This document shows positions 17,290 through 26,170 of a stretch of 47,849 bases of DNA, piece by piece. How positions within the stretch are numbered: position 1 is the first letter of the stretch; the number at the start of each line of letters is the position of its first letter. The notes under the pieces were generated by a model. The model was not told the DNA's origin, searched no databases, and saw only the letters and a program-made list of their open reading frames with translations. The position numbers and the translations under genes were made by a program. This stretch comes from CAYQZD01 sp964421875 (GTDB lineage Bacteria; Electryoneota; Tariuqbacteria; Tariuqbacterales; Tariuqbacteraceae), in the NCBI GenBank assembly GCA_964421875.1, contig CAYQZD010000013.1, positions 1 through 47,849 of the forward strand, in the 5' to 3' direction.

Positions 17290-18603
17290 TCAATGTTCGT
17301 AAACAAAAACCGAGGTGAACAGTTTCTCCATCCGGTGGCTGTCCAGTATGGTTCTGATGGAATTTTCATCCAGTCGGTGTCCCTTGCGGAATACCAGATT
17401 CCCGCGGGTGGTTAAAAGATCTCGGGAGACAATCATACCATCTTTAAGTTCGAAGGGATTGAGTTCCAGTTCCTTCCGTTCACCGGTTTTGGGACGGCGC
17501 AGGCGTATGAACCGCATAAACAGATTCACAATATCCGGATCCAGTTCAGCGCCGCTTTTGGAACGGAGGTTTTTCAGGGCTCTGATGCGGGTGTTGTCGA
17601 AATTGATATAGATGGTGTTGACCAGGTAATCGTAGGTGTTCACCACGGCGATGATGCGGGAGCCCAGAGGAATTTCCGCCCCTACCAGTCTATCGGGGAA
17701 TCCGGTTCCGTTGTAGTTTTCGTGATGATGCCTGATAATCAGCCCGACTTCCTCCATATGCTCCACCGCTGACACCAGATTCTGACCGCTCAAAGGATGC
17801 CGCTCGTACATCCCCCGCTCCTTGACCGACAATTGATTCAGAGGCTTGGCGATAACCGCAGCCGGAACTCCTATCATTCCGATATCGTGGAGCAGGGCGG
17901 CGATTTCGATGTTGTCGATTTCCTCCTCCGGCAGTTTTAAAGCCGAGGCAATGTAACGGGCGGCGGCGGCGACCCTCTTGGAATGGTCTCCCAGGTCGAC
18001 GCTTTTCTCCTGGAGAAAACTGGCTAACACCCGGATGACCTTGGTGAGACTGTCCTTTAGCTCATCGTAAAGTTTGTTTAGTTCCTTGTTCTTTTCGAAG
18101 ATGGTTACGGTGCGCTCTTTGACCTTCTGGTTCAGGTCTTCGTTCAATTCTCGGAGTTCAGCGTTCTGATGTTGAATCACCTCCATCAGTTCCTTGTTCT
18201 CTTTGCGCAACCGGTAAAACTCCAGTGCGTGCTTCACCAACAGTTTCAATTCCTCGTCGTTCCAGGGCTTGGTGATGAACCTGTATACCCCCCCCTCATT
18301 GATGGCTTTAATTGCAGCGTCAAGGTCGGCGTATCCGGTGAGGATGATGGTCACTGCTTCCGGCAATAGATCCTTGACTTTAAGCAGGAATTCCAGACCG
18401 GTCATACCCGGCATCCGCTGGTCGGACACAATGAGTTGGACGTTTTTATTTCGGACTATGTCCAATCCCTCCGCAGCGGAATTGGCCAGTAAGATAATGT
18501 ATTCCTGGTCGAAAAAAAGGCGTTTCAACGAATTGAGAATGTTCTTCTCATCGTCGACGAATAGAATTGTAGACTGGTTAATCTTGGTGTCAGTGGACTC
18601 CAT
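17290..18603 (-). CDS. REC-HD-GYP type response regulator (variant GFP motif)
   Basis: 437 residues from the chosen start. REC domain with the phosphoacceptor Asp (residue 71 of the longest reading frame), then a coiled coil, then an HD-GYP domain: HD at 249-250 (LLHDIG), a conserved RHP, and HHENYNGTGFP (303-313) where most relatives have GYP. HD-GYP proteins are c-di-GMP phosphodiesterases, so this gene links phosphorylation to motility signalling; the Tyr-to-Phe change may not abolish activity. Start: the ATG at 18603 has GGAG 5 nt upstream, whereas the longer start at 18633 has no ribosome-binding site. The preceding REC-kinase gene is its likely partner. Confidence 0.88.
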   Translation of the reverse strand: MESTDTKINQSTILFVDDEKNILNSLKRLFFDQEYIILLANSAAEGLDIVRNKNVQLIVSDQRMPGMTGLEFLLKVKDLLPEAVTIILTGYADLDAAIKAINEGGVYRFITKPWNDEELKLLVKHALEFYRLRKENKELMEVIQHQNAELRELNEDLNQKVKERTVTIFEKNKELNKLYDELKDSLTKVIRVLASFLQEKSVDLGDHSKRVAAAARYIASALKLPEEEIDNIEIAALLHDIGMIGVPAAVIAKPLNQLSVKERGMYERHPLSGQNLVSAVEHMEEVGLIIRHHHENYNGTGFPDRLVGAEIPLGSRIIAVVNTYDYLVNTIYINFDNTRIRALKNLRSKSGAELDPDIVNLFMRFIRLRRPKTGERKELELNPFELKDGMIVSRDLLTTRGNLVFRKGHRLDENSIRTILDSHRMEKLFTSVFVYEH

Positions 18604-18716
18604 TTCGACTCCGAAATGCCCGTTAGGGACCATTTCATTACAACGTATTCAAGATGCAAGAGGCTTTCGCAGTAGCGCTCTTGATAATTAATTCATACCG
18701 CCTGAAACTAAGCTAT

Positions 18717-19898
18717 CTACACAGGAGGCATTTCAGGCAGGCGGATGGAGAAGGTCGACCCTTTCCCCACTTCGCTTTTAACCTCCATCCTACCCCCGTG
18801 TTTGCGCACAATGCCGTAGGAGATATTAAGGCCTAAACCTGTACCCTCCCCTACATCCTTGGTGGTGAAAAACGGGTCGAAGATCTTGCTGATAATCTCC
18901 TCGGGAATCCCTCCTCCATTATCGGAAATCTCGATTCGCACACCACCTTCCTCCCGTTTGGTGGTGATGGTTATCAGTCCGTTCTCTTTTATGGCCTGGG
19001 CGGCGTTGATGATTACATTCATCAGAACCTGATTAATCTGCTGGGGATATCCGTAGATGGTGGGGACATCACTCAGTCTCTTCTCCACCTGACAGTGGTA
19101 TTTGATTTCGTTCCAGATAATATGCAGAGTGCTCTCCACGCATTCGTTGACGTTGAAGGGCATATACTCTTTGGAATCGACATGGCTGAAATTCCTCAAA
19201 TCCTGCACAATATGCCTCACTCGCTGGATTCCGTCGATGGACTCGGTTATGACCGATTCCATATCATCCATAATGAAATCCACCTTGAGCCGCCGTTTTA
19301 AGCTCTGGAATTCAGTTTGAACCTCTTTTTTTTCGCCTCCATCGAAGCTGCCCTCGAACTCATCGAACATCCCTTTAACGTTCTTAATGTATTTTTTCAA
19401 GGTACCCAGATTACTCATCACGAATCCGATGGGATTGTTAATTTCGTGCGCCACTCCCGCCGCTAACTGTCCCAGCGAGGCCATTTTCTCGGCCTGCAGG
19501 AGCTGAACCTGAGCCTGGGAAAGTTCATCCTTAATGCGGAGTTTTTCCTGCGCCCTTTTTACGGCTACGGTGAAAGCTTCGTAATTGAAGGGTTTTTGGA
19601 TGAAGTCCGATGCGTCCATCTGCAGGGCTCTGACCGCCGACTCCATCTCCCCGAAGCCGGTAATGACGAGAACTTCGGTGTTGCGGTTCGCTGCCTTTAT
19701 CTTGGAGAGAAGCTCCAGCCCATCCATTTTCGGCATTCGGATATCGGTGATGACGATGTCCGGAGTGAACTGCTGGAATAACTTCAGCCCCTCGGACCCG
19801 TTTTCCGCAGTGCGGGACTCCAATCCCAGCTCCCCCAACATCGCCGCCACCATCTCCCTTGTGACAGCTTCATCGTCCACCACCAGCACCGGCTTCAT
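18717..19898 (-). CDS. Hybrid REC-histidine kinase
   Basis: 393 residues, no membrane segments. An N-terminal REC domain with Asp52 (IVITDIRMPKMDG) is followed by HisKA with His151 (VAHEINNP) and a full HATPase_c domain (N box NQVLMNVIINAAQAI, G1 DNGGG, G2 GTGLGL). The order REC-then-kinase is the reverse of classical hybrid kinases and matches kinases that are themselves controlled by an upstream phosphorelay. With no sensor domain of its own, input must come through the REC. It is followed 83-113 nt later by the REC-HD-GYP gene and is inserted between fliQ and fliR. Confidence 0.9.
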   Translation of the reverse strand: MKPVLVVDDEAVTREMVAAMLGELGLESRTAENGSEGLKLFQQFTPDIVITDIRMPKMDGLELLSKIKAANRNTEVLVITGFGEMESAVRALQMDASDFIQKPFNYEAFTVAVKRAQEKLRIKDELSQAQVQLLQAEKMASLGQLAAGVAHEINNPIGFVMSNLGTLKKYIKNVKGMFDEFEGSFDGGEKKEVQTEFQSLKRRLKVDFIMDDMESVITESIDGIQRVRHIVQDLRNFSHVDSKEYMPFNVNECVESTLHIIWNEIKYHCQVEKRLSDVPTIYGYPQQINQVLMNVIINAAQAIKENGLITITTKREEGGVRIEISDNGGGIPEEIISKIFDPFFTTKDVGEGTGLGLNISYGIVRKHGGRMEVKSEVGKGSTFSIRLPEMPPV

Positions 19899-19966
19899 CT
19901 ATCAGTCCTCATTTTATTACATTTTTACACAGACCAAGGCTTTTTAGAGATGATAATATCTTCCCC

Positions 19967-20251
19967 TCAATGGGCGAAGGTGTGACGAGCTATGTCCGGG
20001 AACAAATTAAAGAGGTAAATCAGAAAGTCCAGGAGCGTGGTTGTCATCCAGGGGAGGAAAATCACCAGCACCACCGCGGTAATCACAATCTTGGGAATGA
20101 AGGTCAGCGTCATCTCGTTTATCTGGGTCACCGCCTGGAAAATACTGATTATCAAACCCACGATGAGTCCCGCCGCCAACATCGGCGCGGACACCACCAA
20201 TGCGATGAATACGGTCCGATTGACTATGTTTATAGCAAATTCCTGACTCAT
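19967..20251 (-). CDS. fliQ: Flagellar export apparatus protein FliQ
   Basis: 94 residues with two membrane helices (about 16-40 and 50-75). The conserved ALVVSAPMLAAGLIVGLIISIFQAVTQI core of the FliQ/SpaQ family is present. FliQ joins FliP and FliR in the export gate. It lies 54 nt after fliP, followed by the REC-kinase gene instead of fliR. Confidence 0.96.
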   Translation of the reverse strand: MSQEFAINIVNRTVFIALVVSAPMLAAGLIVGLIISIFQAVTQINEMTLTFIPKIVITAVVLVIFLPWMTTTLLDFLIYLFNLFPDIARHTFAH

Positions 20252-20305
20252 TATGAAGCGCTTTACTTAATCGGTTATTGTGTTTTTACTTAGCCCTCAC
20301 ACATT

Positions 20306-21100
20306 TCAACGGAAACTTGCCACCATAGAGCCTACCACCAGATTCCATCCGTCCGCCAGCACAAAGAGTATTATCTTGAAGGGAAGCGATATCATTATCG
20401 GCGGCAGCATCATCATCCCCATCGCCAGCAGCACCGAAGCCACCACCATATCGATAATAAGAAAAGGAAGATAGAGGATGAATCCTATCTGGAACGCAAT
20501 TCGGAGTTCGTTGACCACAAAAGCCGGTATCAACACATGAATCGGCACTTCTTCCGCCTTCTCCGGGCGCTCGATTTTCGAGAGGGATACAAACAGCGCC
20601 AGGTCTTTCTCCCGCGTCTGCCGCAGCATAAACGCCTTGATCGGAACCTGCGCCCTCTCCAAAGCCTCGCTTTGGGAAATGGTCTCCTGCAGATACGGCT
20701 GAAGCGCTTCCCGATTTACTTCCTGTATCACCGGATTCATTATGAAGAAAGTGAGAAACAGGGTTAATCCCACCACTACCTGGCTGGGGGGGACCTGCTG
20801 AGTCCCCATCGCCTGACGAAGGAAATGGAACACTACAATCAGCCGGGTGAAACAGGTCATCATCACTAAAATCGCCGGCGCCAGGGTGAGCACGGTCAGC
20901 AGTACCAGAACCTGAATGGTTACCGAGACATCCTGAGGGCGGTCAACGGTCTCCACTCCCACTGTCACTCGGGGCGCAGCCAATTGCGCTTCCGCCGGAA
21001 CCAAAGCCGCCAGCGTCAATATGACGAAAAAGGCGGCGGCGGCAATTTTTAAGCGGCTATTCCTCATCCTCTTAAGATTCGACATATACATCACCTTCAC
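20306..21100 (-). CDS. fliP: Flagellar export apparatus protein FliP
   Basis: 264 residues. The signal peptide is about 18-39 (AAAAFFVILTLAALV then a cleavage site near AEA), followed by the usual four helices. Family landmarks: FTRLIVVFHFLRQAMGTQQ, PPSQVVVGLTLFLTFFIM, and the C-terminal MVVASVLLAMGMMMLPP. Its start overlaps the fliO stop by 4 nt, and fliO overlaps fliN in the same way. First M at 21100; internal M6 and M12 are alternatives. It forms the export gate with FliQ and FliR. Confidence 0.97.
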   Translation of the reverse strand: MKVMYMSNLKRMRNSRLKIAAAAFFVILTLAALVPAEAQLAAPRVTVGVETVDRPQDVSVTIQVLVLLTVLTLAPAILVMMTCFTRLIVVFHFLRQAMGTQQVPPSQVVVGLTLFLTFFIMNPVIQEVNREALQPYLQETISQSEALERAQVPIKAFMLRQTREKDLALFVSLSKIERPEKAEEVPIHVLIPAFVVNELRIAFQIGFILYLPFLIIDMVVASVLLAMGMMMLPPIMISLPFKIILFVLADGWNLVVGSMVASFR

Positions 21101-21555
21101 TCCCCGCCGCTCTTGCGCATAAAATTGGACAAGACCGAGGCGAAACCGCCGCCCGGCGCTTTAACTGGTTTTTGCTGTTTAAGCTGGTCGATTTCCTCCG
21201 CTTTGGTGAATTCCGCCAGAGAATTGACGCTATTTTCGGTCATTCCCACCAGTAGAATCCGGTCCAACACCTCGATCAGGTGCAGCGATTTCTTGGGGCC
21301 TAAATATGTGGTGGACAACACTTTAACCGCACGGCTTTGAGTTCCCCGCATCATTCCGGGGGAGTACTTTTTCATCACCCAGATGGCTGCAAAAATCAGA
21401 AAGAGGACGAATCCCAATACCAGAATCACCCGCAGCACCTCAGGAAAGGTGATCGCCGGCTCTGTCATCCCCGCGGTTTTAGCGCTGTCGGGGTCAACCG
21501 CTCCGGCAGAAACGGTGATGAGCAGAATTCCCAGGACTGCCATTAAACGATTCAT
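21097..21555 (-). CDS. fliO: Flagellar assembly protein FliO
   Basis: 152 residues. N-terminal signal-like segment (1-19), one membrane helix at about 38-62 (EVLRVILVLGFVLFLIFAAI), and a small cytoplasmic domain with LSTTYLGPKKSLHLIEV and RILLVGMTENSV, the usual FliO pattern. FliO helps to assemble or stabilise the FliPQR gate. It is transcriptionally sandwiched between fliN and fliP, with overlapping start/stop codons on both sides. Confidence 0.92.
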   Translation of the reverse strand: MNRLMAVLGILLITVSAGAVDPDSAKTAGMTEPAITFPEVLRVILVLGFVLFLIFAAIWVMKKYSPGMMRGTQSRAVKVLSTTYLGPKKSLHLIEVLDRILLVGMTENSVNSLAEFTKAEEIDQLKQQKPVKAPGGGFASVLSNFMRKSGGE

Positions 21556-22487
21556 GAAAGCTTCCTCAACCTGTCCTCGGGCCGGATGAGGTCGGTGATG
21601 CGCACGCCGAAGTTTTCGTCGATGACCACCACCTCGCCTTCGGCGAATTTTTTTTCGTTGACATAGATGTCCACCGGGTCGCCGGAGAGTTTGTCGAGTT
21701 CGACGATGGAGCCTGGCGACAGTTTGAGAATATCCTTGATGAACATTGAGGTCCTGCCCAACTCAATCGTAATCGGAAGCCGTAAATCCATTAGCATCTC
21801 GATGTCCTCCAGTTTCTGCTCACCGGGCTGTTCTGGCCCGAAGGATTGAAACTGGGCGGTTTGCGGAGCTCCCTGGGGAGCGCCTTCAGCCTGGGGCGCT
21901 ACGGATTCAGCCGGGACATCCGCAGTGGACGGCTTGGGTTTCTGTCCGGTGAAATTGTCCAGAGCCGCAGGGCTTAGCAGGTGATAAAGTATGTGCGCCT
22001 GTTCAAGTTCCAAGGTGAACTCTGCCGTCATCCAGGAATCGTCGGCGATATCCAGCAACGAGGATTCACCATGGGCGCCCTCGGTCAGGCCGTAGTCCAA
22101 ATCAGCCGCTATAACGTCAGCGCTGGAGGTGCTGAAGGCGCCGTAAATCTGGTCCACAACCTCCTGCATAGCATCCAGATGCTCTTCAGGATTGAACTCC
22201 GCTATACCGTCCCCCATCACCATCAAATCCGAGATTTGGGCCGAGGTTTGGTGAGAGAAGAGGAAATACTCTTCCCCCGAATCGGAATTTTTGTGGGGAA
22301 TTTTCACCAACACCAATCCCTCGCGGAAACTCTCATCGAAAAACTCCCGATTGAATCTGGCAATTTCCCCCAGACGGACTTGAGCTTCAGGGTTGACTCC
22401 GGTTTGGAACACCGTTTCGATACTCTCCCTGATAGATTCCTCGACTTGGCGCAGGGTTTCTTCTTGTTCTGGTTTGAATTCATTCAT
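21552..22487 (-). CDS. fliN: Flagellar switch protein FliN, long FliY-like form
   Basis: 311 residues, far longer than a classical FliN (~140). The last ~85 residues hold the SpoA domain (MDLRLPITIELGR, ILKLSPGSIVELDKLSG, VDIYVN, VVVIDENFGVRIT). The N-terminal ~190 residues look like a CheC/FliY-type domain, but the phosphatase motif has E-V-V-D where ExxN is expected (about residue 135), so dephosphorylation of CheY-P is doubtful. A Gln/Pro/Ala linker joins the parts. Start: ATG 22487 has GGAG 7 nt upstream. An in-frame ATG at 22523 is longer but lies deep in fliM. It overlaps the fliM end by 8 nt. Confidence 0.93.
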   Translation of the reverse strand: MNEFKPEQEETLRQVEESIRESIETVFQTGVNPEAQVRLGEIARFNREFFDESFREGLVLVKIPHKNSDSGEEYFLFSHQTSAQISDLMVMGDGIAEFNPEEHLDAMQEVVDQIYGAFSTSSADVIAADLDYGLTEGAHGESSLLDIADDSWMTAEFTLELEQAHILYHLLSPAALDNFTGQKPKPSTADVPAESVAPQAEGAPQGAPQTAQFQSFGPEQPGEQKLEDIEMLMDLRLPITIELGRTSMFIKDILKLSPGSIVELDKLSGDPVDIYVNEKKFAEGEVVVIDENFGVRITDLIRPEDRLRKLS

Positions 22488-23475
22488 AGAATTTCTCCTC
22501 TTCCTGGTCAATGGTACGGACAATTTTAACCGCTCTCTTTCTTCCTAAACTACCGGGCTGCCCTAAAAACTTAATCCTGTCTTTGACCATTACCTGGAAA
22601 TCCTGGTCGGTTTTAGTATCAACCTTCATAATATCCCCCACCTGCAAGTTTATGAGCTTTTCAATCGTTATTTCAGAATGTCCCAATTTTACACATAAGG
22701 GAACCTTGGAATAATTGAGACGGTCCTTGGCGAGGTTTGGAGTGTCAACCGTAGTCTTGCGCTGGGTTTGAGCGAACCAGCTTTGAACCGTCAGTTTTTG
22801 CATAATGGGCTCTATCACAAAGTAGGGAAAACAGACATTGAGGGGGTAGGTCAAATCGCGGATAAGGATTTCAAAAAAGATGATAATCGCCACCTCGCTG
22901 GCGGGAGCAATCTGCACGAATTGAGGATTCGATTCGAATCCGTCATATTGAAAATCCATAGAGACCACATTGATCCACACATCGTTCAATATCTCAATCG
23001 CCTTGTCTATCACCGACCTGATGATATTCTGCTCAATCAGGGTTATTTCTCTGATTTCCGATGGTATGGTTTTTCCCGTTCCTCCCAGCAGGCGGTCAAC
23101 CACCAGCAGCGCAAGCTGGGGATTCACCTCCAGAATCGCCCTCCCCTCCAGCTTGTCCGACTTCAGAATATAGATACAGGATGGCTCCGAAAGAGCCATC
23201 ATATACTCGGAATAAGAGACCTGGTCGATGGAAAGCAGATTGATGTCCACCATCGTGCGCAGGATAGTAGAGAGATAGGTGCTGAAGCTGCGCGCGAAAC
23301 CATCGTGAATGGTGCGCAGCGTTCGAAGCTGGTCCTTTGAAACTCGGTCCGGATGCTTGAAATCGTAGAGATGCACCGAACGCTCGCGTATCTTCTCAAT
23401 CTGCTCGTAGGACTTAGTCTTGGATACGCTGTCGAGCAGCGCGTCAATCTCATCCTGGGTAAGTATCTTGCTCAA
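22480..23475 (-). CDS. fliM: Flagellar motor switch protein FliM
   Basis: 331 residues. The N-terminal CheY-binding motif is present (LTQDEIDALLDSV, residues 5-17), then the CheC-like middle domain with LLGGTGK (about 130) and a C-terminal SpoA domain (LGHSEITIEKLINLQVGDIMKV). Presence of the CheY-binding motif implies that a chemotaxis CheY should exist elsewhere, since none is in this window. It follows fliL by 64 nt and couples to fliN. Confidence 0.97.
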   Translation of the reverse strand: MSKILTQDEIDALLDSVSKTKSYEQIEKIRERSVHLYDFKHPDRVSKDQLRTLRTIHDGFARSFSTYLSTILRTMVDINLLSIDQVSYSEYMMALSEPSCIYILKSDKLEGRAILEVNPQLALLVVDRLLGGTGKTIPSEIREITLIEQNIIRSVIDKAIEILNDVWINVVSMDFQYDGFESNPQFVQIAPASEVAIIIFFEILIRDLTYPLNVCFPYFVIEPIMQKLTVQSWFAQTQRKTTVDTPNLAKDRLNYSKVPLCVKLGHSEITIEKLINLQVGDIMKVDTKTDQDFQVMVKDRIKFLGQPGSLGRKRAVKIVRTIDQEEEKFYE

Positions 23476-23539
23476 TTTGACACCTGAAATTTATAGGTTG
23501 CGATTCAACCCTCATAGTTCCGGATTCACAATAACTCGA

Positions 23540-24094
23540 TTACTGTAGAACATAGCCGGTAAAATAGACCCTCACCACTTCACCTTTGTCAAGGTAATCA
23601 TTAACTACCTCCTTGATTTGCTTCCTCATAGATTCCAGATTTGCCACCTCGGAAACATAATCCAGAGTTTTAGAGGCGAGGAGGGTCAACAGTGCGTCAC
23701 GGATAATCGGTTCTTTTTCCTCTATCTCAACCAAGGCTTTTTTCTCCGACACTTCGAAACTCATCGACAGCACCAGGTACCGCCTCCCCAGGGTTCCTGC
23801 GGGATTGACGATGATGTCTTCGAAGACATAAATCTCCCCCTTGCCGTATTCCGGCCTCTCCTCCTTAACCTGTACGGTATCGCCGGAAGTTTTACCCGGC
23901 GGAGCTTCGGGTTTTTTAGGCGGACTGGAGAAGAAGAGCCAGGTCACGGTGAAATAGGCCGCCACCGTCTGCAACCCTAACGCCAGGATTACGATGGGAA
24001 CGATTATCAACAGCTTCCTGAGTAATGAAGGCCTGCTCTCAGCGCCCTCCGGCAGCTCTTCCGTGACTTCACTTTCTACAATTTCTTCAGCCAT
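23540..24094 (-). CDS. fliL: Flagellar basal body-associated protein FliL
   Basis: 184 residues with one membrane helix at about 28-52 and a periplasmic domain (about 90-184). The end has the typical FliL pattern: EPIIRDALLTLLASKTLDYV, then LRKQIK-like (SMRKQIKEVVNDYL) and VVRVYFTGYVLQ. A Pro/Lys-rich linker is seen at about 56-78. FliL interacts with the stators around the motor. It lies between motB and fliM, as in spirochaetes and Firmicutes, 182 nt after motB. Confidence 0.93.
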   Translation of the reverse strand: MAEEIVESEVTEELPEGAESRPSLLRKLLIIVPIVILALGLQTVAAYFTVTWLFFSSPPKKPEAPPGKTSGDTVQVKEERPEYGKGEIYVFEDIIVNPAGTLGRRYLVLSMSFEVSEKKALVEIEEKEPIIRDALLTLLASKTLDYVSEVANLESMRKQIKEVVNDYLDKGEVVRVYFTGYVLQ

Positions 24095-24226
24095 GATGGT
24101 TTGTCGGTTTGCTTATCATATTTTATAGAATGACAGGTCGGGGGCTTTACGATGGTTGCGGATATGTCCCCTGATGAGTTTTGTAATGGTGTAAACACCC
24201 GTCCTTTTTTAACTACTATATTGTGA

Positions 24227-24250
24227 TATCGCCAATACTAAAAGGCGATA
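24227..24250 (-). terminator. Possible weak hairpin after motB
   Basis: Arms TATCGCC (24227-24233) and GGCGATA (24244-24250) form a 7-bp stem with a 10-nt loop, 26 nt after the motB stop. On the minus strand no T tract follows, so read-through into fliL is likely. Low confidence as a terminator. Confidence 0.3.
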
Positions 24251-24276
24251 CAACCTTCTATCGAGTTGAAAAACAA

Positions 24277-24987
24277 TCACCTTGAAGACTGCTTGGTTCT
24301 TATGAAAATTTCCACCCTCCGGTTCATCGCTCTATGTTCCGGAGTATCATTGGGAACAATGGGCCGGTATTCCCCAAAACCGGTGGCGGCGAACCTGGAG
24401 GGCGACATACCTTTCTTGAAGGAAAAATATTTCACCACCGCCAACGCTCTGGCCGATGACAGTTCCCAATTGGTGGGGAAACGTTCACTTTTGATGGGCC
24501 AATTGTCCGTGTGTCCCTCCACCAAAACCTCGGAACCGGGGCTTTGGCGCAGCAGGTCTGCCACTATATCCAGCGGCGTCACCACCTCCGTTTTCAGACG
24601 GTCGCTGCCCAAATCGAAGAGAATGGGATCGGAGATGACGATGTGAACTCCCTTTTCCGTAATGTCAATCTTGACTTCCCCTTCCAGACCGTTTTCCTCC
24701 AATTGTTTTTGCATTTTCAGCACCCCGTCCAGAACTTCTTCTTCAGCTTTTTGCGCCTGCCGGTAAAAGTGAACTTTACGCTGCAATCCACTCCGCATCG
24801 GTAAAACTCCAAGCGCCCGCTTCAGCGAACCCATAGCCTTTTCGAACTCAACCTCCTGAATTGAAGAGAAGGATATCAGAAGCACGAAGAAGGTCAGCAG
24901 CAGGGTCATCATATCCCCATAGGTGACCATCCATCCCGGCGCGCCGTTCCCGGAATCTTCTTCTTCCTGACGCTTGCGTTTCTCCAT
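24277..24987 (-). CDS. motB: Flagellar motor protein MotB (first pair)
   Basis: 236 residues. One N-terminal membrane helix (about 19-41) with the proton-binding aspartate Asp25 in YGDMMTLLLTFF, a plug-like linker, and a C-terminal OmpA-like domain for peptidoglycan binding (GHTDNWPI, then NWELSSARA at about 171-179). It pairs with the motA just upstream (4-nt gap). The OmpA-like domain is closely similar to that of the second MotB (44,606-45,259), including the NWELSSARA stretch. Confidence 0.96.
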   Translation of the reverse strand: MEKRKRQEEEDSGNGAPGWMVTYGDMMTLLLTFFVLLISFSSIQEVEFEKAMGSLKRALGVLPMRSGLQRKVHFYRQAQKAEEEVLDGVLKMQKQLEENGLEGEVKIDITEKGVHIVISDPILFDLGSDRLKTEVVTPLDIVADLLRQSPGSEVLVEGHTDNWPIKSERFPTNWELSSARALAVVKYFSFKKGMSPSRFAATGFGEYRPIVPNDTPEHRAMNRRVEIFIRTKQSSR

Positions 24988-24991
24988 CCTT

Positions 24992-25753
24992 CTATTCCCT
25001 TACGGTTCTCATCTTGGGCGCCACAAAGGTTAGTAATTTATTGCGAACGATTCTGGGATTGTCCCCGGATTGAATCGACAATATCCCCTCAATCACCATC
25101 TCCCTTTTCAGGACCTCGTTTCTGGTACGATTCTTCAGTTTCCCCTCCAGCGGCAGAAACACCAGGTTCGCCATCAAAGCTCCGTAGAAAGTGGTGATAA
25201 GGGCAATCGCCATACCCTGACCAATCTGGGTAGGGTCCTCCAAAGCTCGAAGCATCTGGATGAGTCCAATCAGCGTCCCGATCATTCCGAAGGCGGGGCA
25301 GTATGTTCCCATCGCGTGCATCACCGACTGCCCTTCACGATGGCGGTTTTCCAGATTGGACAACTCATTGCCCATTACCGCCCGAATCACTTCCGGGTCG
25401 GAGCCGTCAACCGCTAACTGCACACCATCCTTCAAGAACTGGTCATCCAGGTCGTAAAGGCTCTTTTCGATGGCCAGTATCCCCTCGCGGCGGGCTTTTT
25501 CCGCAAGGTTGACCAGGATGTCGATGGTGTCGATGGGAGACTCTTCTTTATAAAGGAACGCATTCTTGGTAATACTCAGAACCTCCATCACCGTGGAAAG
25601 CGGGTAGTTCACCAGGGTTGCCGCAAAGGTGCCCCCAATGACAATCATCATCGAGCCGGGGCTGATGAATCCTGCTACATCCCCGCCCAGGAGGATGGTG
25701 AGGAAAATCATCAGTACGCCGGATACTATTCCGATAAGTGTGGCTATATCCAT
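24992..25753 (-). CDS. motA: Flagellar motor protein MotA (first pair)
   Basis: 253 residues, four membrane helices, with PAFGMIGTLIGLIQML (helix 3) and FYGALMANLVFLPLEGKL (helix 4). The FVAPKMRTV end is typical of the flbD-motA-motB type. MotA with MotB forms the stator that uses the proton (or sodium) gradient; which ion cannot be told from the sequence. It follows flbD by 16 nt. Confidence 0.97.
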   Translation of the reverse strand: MDIATLIGIVSGVLMIFLTILLGGDVAGFISPGSMMIVIGGTFAATLVNYPLSTVMEVLSITKNAFLYKEESPIDTIDILVNLAEKARREGILAIEKSLYDLDDQFLKDGVQLAVDGSDPEVIRAVMGNELSNLENRHREGQSVMHAMGTYCPAFGMIGTLIGLIQMLRALEDPTQIGQGMAIALITTFYGALMANLVFLPLEGKLKNRTRNEVLKREMVIEGILSIQSGDNPRIVRNKLLTFVAPKMRTVRE

Positions 25754-25769
25754 TTGGAGAAATCCCGTT

Positions 25770-25982
25770 TCAGCTCTCGCTATCCCTAATTATTTTAGGC
25801 CCCTCAAGAATCTCCTTCCGATAGGCGACGATGAGGTTCTTGATTTCCTCCGGGCTTTCCTTGACCATAATGGTCTTACCGTTGGAAAGAGCGATTACTG
25901 TGTCCGGACTGGCGCTAATCGACTCGATCAAATCGGGATTGACCCAGAGCACTTCGCCCTTGATTTTGGTGAGGCAAATCAT
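25770..25982 (-). CDS. flbD: FlbD family protein
   Basis: 70 residues, the typical FlbD size. Family pattern MICLTKIKGEVLWVNPDLIESI, then TVIALSNGKTIMVKES and a helical end. FlbD-like proteins sit beside motA in Firmicutes and spirochaetes; exact function is unsettled. This is not the response regulator also called FlbD in Caulobacter. It follows a 222-nt gap after flgE and starts the motAB-fliL-fliM group. Confidence 0.93.
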   Translation of the reverse strand: MICLTKIKGEVLWVNPDLIESISASPDTVIALSNGKTIMVKESPEEIKNLIVAYRKEILEGPKIIRDSES

Positions 25983-26170
25983 CAGTATCCTTAAAATAAA
26001 ATATCTACCAAATCACGAATTAACCTATCCTCTCTGACCTGATAAACGAGGATAAGCGCGATGCGGGATTAAGATAAAAAGCCGGCGGTGATTGAAATAT
26101 CGATGAATTTAGCAAAATGCGGTTTGAAAGGTAAGAACCGGTGGAGGGCAACTTCGAAGTGAATGTGTCA

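Noticed and set aside
16494..17369. Longer FliR with start at 17369.
   Set aside because: It would overlap the HD-GYP gene by 80 nt and begin with a hydrophilic leader unlike FliR; a TTG start at 17270 with AGGA upstream fits better.
24110..24270. Hairpin after motB as a strong terminator.
   Set aside because: No T tract follows on the minus strand, and the following fliL continues the gene run; listed only as a weak hairpin.
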